A program made the position numbers and the translations under genes. A stretch of 12,639 nucleotides of DNA from JAEZFI01 sp044508215 (GTDB taxonomy: Bacteria; Actinomycetota; Acidimicrobiia; Acidimicrobiales; Microtrichaceae): positions 1 to 12,639 of the forward strand of contig JBIQID010000095.1 of assembly GCA_044508215.1 (NCBI GenBank), written 5' to 3'. Below the pieces are notes generated by a model. The model saw only the letters and a program-made list of their open reading frames with translations, did no database searches and was not told the origin of the DNA. Shown here one piece after another: positions 1 through 12,639 of the stretch; the first letter of the stretch is position 1; each line of letters begins with the position of its first letter.

Positions 1-2091
1 GCACCTGGTAGGCGAACCGGTTGTCGGGGTCGACCAGTCGGACCAGCCACCGCTCGCTCCCCTGGTACAGATCCGGCACACCGGGTGCCATGAGTTGGAT
101 CGCCTTGCGCGCCAGCGACGTGGTCCTCGCGGGCACGACGAGCTCGGCGGCCCACCGGTCCAGCCCCTCGGTGATCGCGGGGTCCCCCAACAGGGTGTCG
201 ACCAGGCGGTCGAGGTGCGCCTCGTACTCCTCGTCCATCGCCAGCCACGAGGTCCGCTCCTTGGCCTCGCGGGCCGCCTTGCGGGCCTGCTCCCGGATCC
301 GCTCCGGCTCGGGTCGCCAGGTGGCGAGCACCAGCTGGAACAGCGAGAGCGCCACGGCGCCGTCGTCGGGCCGCCATTCGCCGCTCGACGAGAGCACCTC
401 GCACCACTCCTCGACCGACTCCGCCCACTCCCCGGCCCGCTCGCTGAGCACCGTGAGCACCGCCCGGGTGTCCTCGCTGCGCTTCGAGTCGTGCGTCGAC
501 AGCGAGGTCATGGCATCGGGGTGGTCCCGCTGCAGCTCCTCCATGACGGCGTGGAAGTCCGCCAGCGGCAACCCCCAGGCGTCGGGGTCCGAGCCCACGT
601 CCACCCGTGACAGGAGGGTGGGCAGCCGGTACCACGCGGTGTCCTCCTTGCCCTTCGCCATGGCCGGGCCCGTGAGCTGCTGGAACCGCGCCCGGAAGTC
701 GGCCTCCGGACCGCCCGGGGGCAGCTCGTCGACCATGAGGTGGCGCAGGAGCCCGAACAGCTCGGGGTCCAGCTCGGGATGCTCCCCGCGCGCCCGACCG
801 AGCGTCTCGTCCACCACCGCGACGTCCTCGGGATCAGCCGGACCATGCCCCGCCACGTAGGTGCGGTAGACGGGCATGGCCACCACCGCGGCGACGACCG
901 CAGCGCGCAGCTCCCGCCGGGAGAAGTCCCGGTACCGGCGCTCGGCCTCGGCGACCTCCACGAGCACGTCGGTCACCCGGTGCACGTCGGGGCCGAGCAG
1001 CTCCTCGGTGACCGCCGCCTTCGCCTCGCGCACGAGGCCCTCGACGTCGGGGCGCCGCCCCGCCACCCGCTCGGCGAGCGACTCGAAGGGCGCCCGACCC
1101 GCATCGTCGACGAAGAGCCGGTCCACCAGCTCTGCGACCTCGTAGCCGGTCGTCCCCGCCACCGGCCAGGCGCGGAGCCGCTCCCCCGGTTCGAGGATCT
1201 TCTCCACCACGATCCAGCGGTCGCCCACGCGAGACCGCAGGTGCTCGAAGTAGCCGGCGGGATCCCGGAGGCCGTCGGGGTGGTCGACGCGGAGCCCGTC
1301 CACCGCACCCGTCCGCACCAGCTCGAGCACCAGCCGGTGCGTCGCCTCGAAGACCTCGTGGTCCTCGACGCGGGCGCCGACGAGGGTGGTGATGTCGAAG
1401 AACCGCCGGTAGCCGAGGTCGTCGATGCCGGCCTGCCAGCGGCTCAGGCGGTGGTGCTGCGCGCCCAGCAGCGCGTCGAGCGCGTCGGGGTCGGCCGCGA
1501 TCCGGTCCAGCTCCTCCTCCAGCGTGGACGAGCTGACGGCGACCCTCGCCCGGATGTTCTCGACCGACTCGGGTGAGAGCGGTGCGGTCACCGACGGGTG
1601 GACCACGACGATGTCGTCGCCTCGTTCCTCCAAGCGGAAGGCGCCACGTTCGATCTCGCGGCCGAGGTGGTCGCCCAGCACCGGCAGGAGGACCTTCCCC
1701 TCCAGCCGTCGCTCGGCGGCGTGCCACTCGATGTCGAAGAACCTCGCGTACGGGCTGGCCGGCCCCCGGCGGAGCACGTCCCACCACCAGCGGTTGGCAC
1801 GCGGGTCGGCCGCCAGGTGGTTCGGAACGATGTCGAGCACCAGGCCCAGCCCGCGCCGGGCGGCTGCCTCGCGCAGCGCGTCGAACGCCTCGGCGCCGCC
1901 CAGCTCGGGGTCGATCTGCTCGGGGTCGACCACGTCGTAGCCGTGGGTGCTGCCGGGAGCGGCGCGGAGGATCGGCGAGAGGTACAGGTGCGTCACACCC
2001 AGCCCGGCCACGTGGTCGAGCACACCCGACGGCTCGAGGTCAGCGAGGCCCACGCCGTCGCGCAGCTGGATCCGGTAGGTCGATCGGGGGG

Positions 2092-2095
<4 letters not shown>
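1..2095 (-). CDS. treY: Maltooligosyl trehalose synthase, 3' end cut by window
   Basis: This enzyme (GH13 family) isomerises the reducing-end alpha-1,4 bond of malto-oligosaccharides to alpha,alpha-1,1, giving maltooligosyltrehalose for TreZ. The reverse-strand frame stays open from GTG 2095 to the window edge, about 698 residues. Visible TreY motifs are YRIQLRDG near the N terminus, DIVPNHLA, GLRVDHPDGL (nucleophile D about 271), VEKIL (acid E about 298), AGTTGYEV, THDSKRSEDTRA (D about 536) and PGVPDLYQGSE close to the edge. The family is usually about 700-850 residues, so only the C-terminal tail should be missing. The GTG start overlaps the glgX stop in the 4-base string GTGA, which implies translational coupling to glgX. 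TreZ, the obligate partner, is not in the window and could lie beyond position 1. The family assignment is firm from the motifs, while the start rests on the overlap and on alignment to the usual TreY N terminus. Confidence 0.95.
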
Positions 2096-4227
<2,132 letters not shown>

Positions 4228-4237
4228 GGCCGGTCCT

Positions 4238-4265
4238 GTACCCGCGAGCCGAGCCGGTCCACACC
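4238..4265 (-). promoter_or_regulatory. Candidate SigB/SigF-type promoter of glgX-treY
   Basis: On the minus strand, GGTGT (4265-4261) is followed by a 17-base spacer and GGGTAC (4243-4238). The -10 element ends 10 bases before the glgX ATG, so transcription would start a few bases from the start codon. The element pair matches those before treS-mak and the sigma gene. The known SigB/SigF class consensus is roughly GTTT, 14-17 bases, GGGTA. The rest of the 4228-4341 gap shows only a short AGTCA-N5-TGACT dyad and a CGGCGCGCCG palindrome, and no convincing terminator, so read-through from treS-mak is also likely. Confidence 0.6.
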
Positions 4266-4341
4266 GTCGGCGCCAGGGGGCACACCCCGGCGCGCCGCCG
4301 CCCGGATCCGAACCAGTCGGGTCGAGTCAGATCATGACTGG

Positions 4342-7614
<3,273 letters not shown>

Positions 7615-7620
7615 GAGGGT

Positions 7621-7626
7621 CCTCTC
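7621..7626 (-). promoter_or_regulatory. Ribosome binding site of treS-mak, fixes its start
   Basis: GAGAGG on the minus strand lies 6 bases before ATG 7614. It favours this start over the in-frame ATG at 7665, which would also fall at or very near the predicted transcription start. Confidence 0.75.
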
Positions 7627-7674
7627 TGGCCGGGGGCGCGGTCGGGCTGCGGCCGATCGGGGCACGCAGCGTCG

Positions 7675-7701
7675 CTACCCATCATGCCCAACCCGAAGAC
7701 C
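7675..7701 (-). promoter_or_regulatory. Candidate SigB/SigF-type promoter of treS-mak
   Basis: On the minus strand, GGTCT (7701-7697), a 16-base spacer and GGGTAG (7680-7675) match the SigB/SigF class (about GTTT, then GGGTA) with one -35 mismatch to GGTTT. A start a few bases downstream gives a leader of roughly 50-55 bases that contains the GAGAGG ribosome site. A weak GCTGCG/CGCAGC dyad (7646-7670) falls at the predicted start of the leader. The sigma gene ends at 7758, so the promoter sits in the 143-base gap between the sigma gene and its probable target. Confidence 0.65.
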
Positions 7702-7757
7702 TGCGCCCGCGGATCGGAGGGGAGCCGGGGGCGTGGACGCGACGGCGGGAGACGACC

Positions 7758-8543
7758 TCAGGGCTCCGTCTTGCTGAACGCGTGGCGACGCACGTCGTCG
7801 AGGCTCCGGCGGATGAGCCGCGACAGGTACGACTGGCTCACCCCGTACCGCTCGGCGAGCTCCACCTGGGACTCGTCGCCGTAGAACCGCTGGAACACCA
7901 GCGCCTTCATGTCGTCGTCGAGGCACTCGAAGGCCGAGCGGAGGACCACGCGGTCGGTCGTGCGCTCCACCCCGTCGGCGCCCGTGGGCTCGGCCGGCAG
8001 CTCACGCTCGGGGAGGGCGTCCGCGGCGACGGGCTGACGAAGGTCGTCCACCTCGAGCGCCTCGAGCACCTGCTCGTCGGTCCACCCCAGCTCCGCGGCC
8101 AGCTCGGACGGCGTCGGCGAGCGACCCTCCCGCACCGCCATCTCGTCGGCCACGCGCCGCGCTCGAAGGTGCGCATCGTGGAGGCGGCGCGGCGGCCGGA
8201 CGAGCCAGCTGCGATCCCGCAGGTAGCGCTTGCACTCGCCCTCGACCGTGCGGTCGGCAAAGGTCGCGAAGCTCACCCCCCGCAGCGGATCGAAGCGGCC
8301 GACAGCCCGCAGGATCGCCAGGAGCGCCACCTGGCGCACGTCGTCGGCCTCCGCGCCGCGGCGGCTGAACCGGGCGACGTGGTGGTCGGCGACGAAGGCG
8401 TAGCGCTCGACGATGCGGTTCCGGGCGGCGTCCGACCGTCCGGACTCGAGGTAGTCGTCGAAAAGCTCGCGTTCCACTTCGGGGTCAGGACGACGGCTCC
8501 GCCAGCTCCCCTTGGCAGAACCGGGTCCTCCTGGCTCTGGCAT
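7758..8543 (-). CDS. SigB/SigF/SigG-type RNA polymerase sigma factor (group 3)
   Basis: This is an alternative sigma factor of the stress/sporulation type, 261 residues from ATG 8543. Region 2 is about 28-118, ending in the family-typical SFATFADRTVEGECKRYLRD then WLVRPPRRLHD. Region 3 is about 123-172, with GRSPTPSELAAELGW. Region 4 is about 200-255, with LVFQRFYGDESQVELAERYG and helix-turn-helix VSQSYLSRLIRR. A longer reading from GTG 8576 adds 11 residues. I prefer ATG 8543, because a SigF-like -10 (8558-8553) lies between the two codons and would leave the GTG outside the message. Neither start has a clear Shine-Dalgarno, as expected for a leaderless message. treS-mak follows on the same strand and a divergent map gene lies upstream. 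No anti-sigma or anti-anti-sigma gene is adjacent. The family is firm, but I do not assign a numbered ortholog. Confidence 0.93.
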   Translation of the reverse strand: MPEPGGPGSAKGSWRSRRPDPEVERELFDDYLESGRSDAARNRIVERYAFVADHHVARFSRRGAEADDVRQVALLAILRAVGRFDPLRGVSFATFADRTVEGECKRYLRDRSWLVRPPRRLHDAHLRARRVADEMAVREGRSPTPSELAAELGWTDEQVLEALEVDDLRQPVAADALPERELPAEPTGADGVERTTDRVVLRSAFECLDDDMKALVFQRFYGDESQVELAERYGVSQSYLSRLIRRSLDDVRRHAFSKTEP

Positions 8544-8552
8544 CGGAGGCGC

Positions 8553-8579
8553 GTACCCATTCGGCCCCGTGCTCACACC
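8553..8579 (-). promoter_or_regulatory. Candidate autoregulatory SigB/SigF-type promoter
   Basis: On the minus strand, GGTGT (8579-8575), a 16-base spacer and GGGTAC (8558-8553) precede ATG 8543 by 9 bases. The spacing and elements match the promoter found before treS-mak. SigF and SigB genes elsewhere are known to be transcribed from promoters of their own class, so autoregulation is the natural reading. It sits in the short divergent region shared with map (8603). Confidence 0.6.
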
Positions 8580-8602
8580 CCGCGCTGTGACACGCTGCCC
8601 GC

Positions 8603-9332
8603 ATGACGATCGACGACCAGGACGACCTCGACGGGCTGCAGCGGTGCGGTCGGGCCGTCGCAGCGGCCCGCGACGCGATGGTGGAGGCGGCCCGGCCCGG
8701 CATCACGACCCTCGACCTCGACGAGGTCGGCCGGCGGGTGCTGGCCGAGCACGGCGCCCGGTCGGCACCACAGCTCGCCTACGACTTCCCGGGCACGACC
8801 TGCATCTCGGTCCTCCCCGAGATCGCGCACGGGATCCCGTCGAAGCGGGAGCTCCGCGACGGCGACGTCGTGAACATCGACGTGTCAGCCGAGCTCGACG
8901 GGTACTGGACGGACACCGGCGTCACGATCGCCATCGGCGACGCGGGCCCCGAGGCCGAGCGGCTCCTCGAGACCACCCGCGAGGCGCAGCGCCTGGCGAT
9001 GGGGGCGGCCCGCGCCGGCTCCCCCGTGCGGGCCATCGGACGAGCCGCCGCCCGCCACGCACGACGGAACGGCTACACGACGATCGCCAACCTCACCGGG
9101 CACGGCGTGGGGCAGTTCATCCACGAACCGCCCTCGATCGCCACCGTGGCGTGCGCGGGCGACGGCGTGGCGCTCGTCGAGGGCCTGGTCCTCGCGGTCG
9201 AGCCGTTCCTCTCCACCCGGGCGACCATCGCGCACGAGGCGGACGACGGCTGGACGCTGCACGTGCGCGACGAGTCGCTGGTCGCCCAGCTCGAGCACAC
9301 GATCGTGGTCACCGACGGCGAGCCGCTCGTGC

Positions 9333-9346
<14 letters not shown>
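8603..9346 (+). CDS. map: Type I methionine aminopeptidase
   Basis: This cytosolic metalloenzyme removes the N-terminal methionine from new proteins. It has 247 residues, the compact type I length without an N-terminal extension. All expected active-site residues are present: H76 (AHGIPS), D93 and D104 (VNIDVSAELDGYWTDTGVT), H167 (TGHGVGQ), H174 (FIHEPPS), E200 (LAVEPF) and E231 (QLEHTIVVTD). One deviation is SVLPEIAHG, where the family normally has an SVN or SIN motif ahead of the HG. The gene is not beside ribosomal or secY/adk genes, so it may be a second map paralog. No Shine-Dalgarno precedes ATG 8603. The bases CACGCT (8591-8596), 6 bases before the ATG, could be a -10 of a leaderless promoter, but without a good -35. 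Its last 14 bases overlap the end of convergent fumC. Confidence 0.95.
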
Positions 9347-10725
<1,379 letters not shown>

Positions 10726-10739
<14 letters not shown>

Positions 10740-11322
10740 CGCCGCTGCTCCTTCCCCCGTCGGTTCGCCCGCTCGGGGGCGCTCCCGCCTCCATCAGGTC
10801 CCTGAACCGGGCGAGGGAGAGTGCGTTCCGCCCGAACAGCGCCGTCACGGCGAGCGGCCGCAACACTACCCAGGCGAGACGGATCGGGCCCTCGGCGGCC
10901 ACCTCGGTCATGTGCACCACCGTGGCGCCGTTCGGGGCGGCGCCGGCGCCCTCGGTGGCTCCGGTGCCCTTGCCGTCGTCGGACGGCTCGGCCGGAGACA
11001 ACTCGAAGCGCACCATCGCCCGGCCGAGCACGCCCATGCCCGCGGACAGGAGGAGCCGATCGGGCTCGTGAAGCTCGGCCACGGTCGTGCTCCCCGGGAT
11101 CCGGACGGGACCGCCGCCGATGACGTGGTGGAAGCTCGACCCGACCGCCGGCCAGTTCGCGTCGACCGAGCGGATGCGGACGGCACCCACGAGCCACCGG
11201 GGGTACAGCGACGCGTCGAGCAACGTGGAAAACACCCGGTCGATCGGCGCGTCGATCCGCACCGGTGGCGGCCCTGTTCCCTCGCGGGCGGGCTCGGGTC
11301 CGTCGTCCTCGGGTGGCGGCAT
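10726..11322 (-). CDS. SRPBCC (START/polyketide cyclase-like) family protein
   Basis: This is a 198-residue protein with the helix-grip fold used to bind hydrophobic ligands. The fold's opening pattern is clear: VRIDAPIDRVFSTLLD (21-36), SLYPRWLVGAVRIRSVD (38-54), GSSFHHVIGG, then STTVAELHEPDRLLLSAG and a C-terminal helix ALSLARFRDLMEAG. Residues about 112-132 form a Gly/Ala/Asp-rich loop between strands, and the tail ends in poly-glycine. The ATG at 11322 is 2 bases after the TGA of the upstream gene, with no Shine-Dalgarno, so it probably depends on re-initiation. Its TAG stop lies inside fumC, and its last codons hold the fumC ribosome site. The ligand and reaction are unknown, and the link to fumarase is only positional. 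Confidence 0.85.
10748..10753 (-). promoter_or_regulatory. Ribosome binding site of fumC inside the upstream gene
   Basis: AAGGAG on the minus strand is 8 bases before GTG 10739 and supports this GTG as the fumC start. It lies within the last codons of the SRPBCC gene, so ribosomes finishing that gene pass directly over it. Confidence 0.7.
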
Positions 11323-11324
11323 GT

Positions 11325-11660
11325 TCAGTGCACCGTGGGCAGCTCGAGCACCAGCTCGGATCCGGGCCCTCGCATGGTGAGGAACCAACGGTCCGCCATC
11401 ACGGCCACGCCCAGGTCGACCACGTCGTTGTCCGCCCCCCACGCCTCGAGCTGGCCGAGGATCCGTGGGCCCGTGGTGGTCCCCACGTCTCGAAGGGAGA
11501 GCGACACCGGCGTGCCGGCCTCGACCATCGTGGGCCCGAACGAGATCGGCTCCATGGCCACCACGTCGACCATCGTCGCGAAGTTGTGGCGCTCGACGAA
11601 GAGCATCTGGACCGACCCGAGGGGGATCGTCCGAACGTCGGCACGGTGGTCGCTGGCCAT
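11325..11660 (-). CDS. Hypothetical protein, 111 aa
   Basis: I do not recognise this protein. It reads from ATG 11660 as a small, mostly beta-patterned soluble protein with no signal peptide or membrane segment. It has alternating hydrophobic stretches (VQMLFVERHNFATMVDVVAM, PVSLSLRDVG, VVDLGVAVMADRWFLTM) and ends in ELVLELPTVH. Evidence that it is real: the stop is 2 bases before the ATG of the SRPBCC gene, the start follows a divergent intergenic region, and the amino acid composition is balanced, unlike the Arg/Ala/Pro-rich opposite-strand readings. The frame stays open far upstream, to about 12587, but that part is antisense to the CBS gene. The ribosome site is weak (GGGGAAG about 9 bases before the ATG). 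It is probably the first gene of a three-gene unit with the SRPBCC gene and fumC. Confidence 0.7.
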   Translation of the reverse strand: MASDHRADVRTIPLGSVQMLFVERHNFATMVDVVAMEPISFGPTMVEAGTPVSLSLRDVGTTTGPRILGQLEAWGADNDVVDLGVAVMADRWFLTMRGPGSELVLELPTVH

Positions 11661-11761
11661 GGTGCGGAGCTTCCCCTCGCAGGCCGGTGCCAGACATCGC
11701 CTGGCGAGGACTGCGGGGGGCCATCTCCCCTGCGCGAACGAGTCCCTGAGCGGTCCGGTCG

Positions 11762-11790
11762 TTGACAGATCGGCGCGGCCAGCGGACGAT
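11762..11790 (+). promoter_or_regulatory. Candidate housekeeping promoter of the CBS gene
   Basis: TTGACA (11762-11767) is a perfect -35, followed by a 17-base spacer and GACGAT (11785-11790), a 3/6 match to TATAAT. Initiation near 11797 would give a leader of about 45-50 bases containing AAGGGGGA (11833-11840). This lies in the 183-base divergent gap 11661-11843. The other half of the gap holds only a weak GCCAG-N7-CTGGC dyad (11689-11705), and no clear promoter for the minus-strand unit. Confidence 0.55.
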
Positions 11791-11843
11791 CGGTACGTCA
11801 CCGCGGTCCCGCTCCTCTGGGGCGGGCGGGACAAGGGGGAACA

Positions 11844-12278
11844 ATGCGAGTCATCGACATCCTCAGGCACAAGGGCCACGAGGTAGCGACCATCGGACCG
11901 GATGCAACGGTGGAAGAGGCTGCCCGGGTGCTCTCCGAGCGTGGGATCGGCGCGCTCGTGGTGAGCGCGGACGGCACCCGGGTGCTGGGGCTCCTCTTCG
12001 AGCGGGACATCATCCGCCACCTCGCTCGGGCCGGCCGGGACGGGCTCGACATGCCCGTGGAGCGGGCGATGACCACGGACATCCGGTTGTGTGCGTCGAA
12101 CGACTCCGTCGAGGACCTGATGCGGACCATGACGCTCACCCGCCTGCGGCACCTGCCCGTCTGCGAGGACGGCGAGCTCCTCGGGATCGTGAGCATCGGT
12201 GACGTGGTCGAGCGCCGCCTCGACGAGCTGGAGAACGAACAGGAGCACCTCCGGCTCTACATCCAGACCGGCAGGTAG
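11844..12278 (+). CDS. Two-CBS-domain protein
   Basis: This is a 144-residue protein made almost entirely of a tandem CBS (Bateman) pair, which senses adenine nucleotides or similar ligands. CBS1 is about 12-62 (VATIGPDATVEEAARVL, IGALVVSADGTRVLGLLFERDIIRHLA). CBS2 is about 77-128 (CASNDSVEDLMRTM, LRHLPVCEDGELLGIVSIGDVVERRLDE). A Glu-rich C-terminal helix ends in LRLYIQTGR, as in the common stand-alone bacterial family of about 140 residues. No effector domain is attached, so any partner acts in trans. The ATG has AAGGGGGA 3 bases before it (core GGGG 5 bases away). A TTGACA promoter lies upstream and a GC hairpin downstream, so it looks like a single-gene unit. The ligand cannot be told from the sequence. 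Confidence 0.92.
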   Translation: MRVIDILRHKGHEVATIGPDATVEEAARVLSERGIGALVVSADGTRVLGLLFERDIIRHLARAGRDGLDMPVERAMTTDIRLCASNDSVEDLMRTMTLTRLRHLPVCEDGELLGIVSIGDVVERRLDELENEQEHLRLYIQTGR

Positions 12279-12305
12279 ATCGAGCGGCGCTCGACGCGGG
12301 TCAGG

Positions 12306-12328
12306 CCCGGCGGGATGGCTCCGCCGGG
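12306..12328 (+). terminator. GC-rich hairpin after the CBS gene
   Basis: CCCGGCGG (12306-12313), a 7-base loop and CCGCCGGG (12321-12328) form a perfect 8-bp GC stem 28 bases past the CBS stop. There is no U-tract, as is common for terminators in high-GC actinobacteria. Its 3' arm runs into the tandem repeat at 12326. Confidence 0.5.
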
Positions 12329-12353
12329 AACGCACGGCCGGGAACGCGCGGCC
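12326..12353 (+). repeat. Two tandem copies of a 14-bp unit
   Basis: GGGAACGCACGGCC (12326-12339) is followed directly by GGGAACGCGCGGCC (12340-12353), with one mismatch. The second copy covers the place where a -35 element for the downstream -10 TAAGCT would lie, so it could be a tandem operator or a simple local duplication. Confidence 0.6.
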
Positions 12354-12363
12354 GGCGCCGACA

Positions 12364-12369
12364 TAAGCT
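12364..12369 (+). promoter_or_regulatory. Candidate -10 element for the small lipoprotein gene
   Basis: TAAGCT fits the actinobacterial TANNNT pattern and stands out as an AT-rich spot in this gap. With a 17-base spacer the -35 position is GGAACG (12341-12346), which does not resemble TTGACA. Initiation near 12376 would give a leader of about 36 bases with GGGGGA before the ATG. Confidence 0.35.
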
Positions 12370-12411
12370 GCGTCGGCTACGGCGTGCGCCGGGCGAAACG
12401 GGGGAACGAGC

Positions 12412-12612
12412 ATGAGGAAGTTCCGGGCCTGCGTGGTCATCCTGCTGTCGGTGGGGGTGCTCTCCATGAGCGCCACGGCGTGTGGCACCGAGCCGCCGTC
12501 GCAGCGCCAGCAGGAGTACCTGATGACCTCGATCGGCAACTTCTTCACGCTGATCGCCTGGGTCTGGATGCTCCAGGAGCGCGACAAGCAGTGCCCCGGC
12601 TGCCCCTTCTAG
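12412..12612 (+). CDS. Small putative lipoprotein, 66 aa, C-terminal CPGC
   Basis: I do not recognise this short protein. Residues 1-23 look like a signal peptide: basic RKFR, a hydrophobic core CVVILLSVGVL, then SMSATA before C24. ATAC is an acceptable though weak lipobox, lacking the usual Leu at -3, so lipid attachment at C24 is likely but not certain. The mature part would be about 43 residues: GTEPPSQRQQ, a hydrophobic, aromatic segment (IGNFFTLIAWVWML, 41-54) that may lie on or in the membrane, a charged QERDKQ, and the end CPGCPF with a CxxC pair. ATG 12412 has GGGGGA 6 bases upstream. It lies 133 bases after the CBS gene, past a hairpin, so it probably has its own promoter. Nothing further is seen in the last 27 bases. 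Confidence 0.7.
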   Translation: MRKFRACVVILLSVGVLSMSATACGTEPPSQRQQEYLMTSIGNFFTLIAWVWMLQERDKQCPGCPF

Positions 12613-12639
12613 GCAGCTAGCCCCCTCGCGGCCGCGCCC

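Noticed and set aside
834..1787. A 317-codon minus-strand frame inside treY
   Set aside because: It is in a different frame from TreY and Arg/Gly/Pro-rich, a typical shadow of a high-GC gene.
4325..4339. AGTCA-N5-TGACT dyad after treS-mak as a terminator
   Set aside because: The stem is only 5 bp, AT-containing and has no U-tract, so it is unlikely to end transcription.
7646..7670. GCTGCG/CGCAGC dyad in the treS-mak leader as a riboswitch or attenuator
   Set aside because: A 6-bp stem with a 13-base loop is common by chance at this GC content, and no known riboswitch core is visible.
11689..11705. GCCAG-N7-CTGGC dyad in the divergent gap as an operator
   Set aside because: The arms are only 5 bp and no second copy is seen. 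It is not distinguishable from chance.
11791..11800. CGGTACGTCA as a fourth SigF-type -10 before the CBS gene
   Set aside because: It lacks GGGTA, and the clear TTGACA at 11762 with a 17-base spacer explains this promoter better.
11325..12587. A 420-codon extension of the 111-aa unknown gene
   Set aside because: The extra part is antisense to the CBS-domain gene and crosses its promoter. The plausible gene begins at ATG 11660.

Overview
The window is about 70% GC by eye, densely coded, and organised like an actinobacterial chromosome. The best fit is Actinomycetota: the class II fumarase resembles the mycobacterial type, there is a SigB/SigF-type sigma factor, and several genes have GTG starts or apparently leaderless starts. 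A deep-branching class such as Acidimicrobiia would fit, but that is inference. I see no mobile elements, tRNA, rRNA or CRISPR.

Layout. (1) 1-8543, minus strand: a trehalose/alpha-glucan block, in transcription order sigma factor, treS-mak fusion, glgX, treY (3' end cut by the window edge). GlgX debranches glycogen, and TreY converts the released malto-oligosaccharides to the maltooligosyltrehalose from which TreZ (not in the window) would free trehalose. TreS interconverts trehalose and maltose, and the fused maltokinase makes maltose-1-phosphate, the GlgE substrate. (2) 8603-9346, plus: a type I methionine aminopeptidase, divergent from the sigma factor. (3) 9333-11660, minus: a tight cluster of a 111-aa unknown protein, an SRPBCC-fold protein and fumarase. 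(4) 11844-12612, plus: a two-CBS-domain protein, then a GC hairpin, a tandem repeat and a 66-aa putative lipoprotein.

The most interesting signal is regulatory. Three minus-strand starts (sigma gene, treS-mak, glgX) are each preceded by GGTNT-N16/17-GGGTA. This closely matches the promoter class recognised by SigB/SigF-type sigma factors (GTTT...GGGTA), the family to which the neighbouring sigma gene belongs. A hand scan found four other GGGTA pentamers on either strand, none with the -35 partner. The window therefore looks like a self-contained stress-type regulon: an autoregulated sigma factor driving trehalose and glycogen remodelling through two promoters. Two of the three promoters lie so close to their ATG that the mRNAs should be leaderless or nearly so, which also moves the sigma start from GTG 8576 to ATG 8543.
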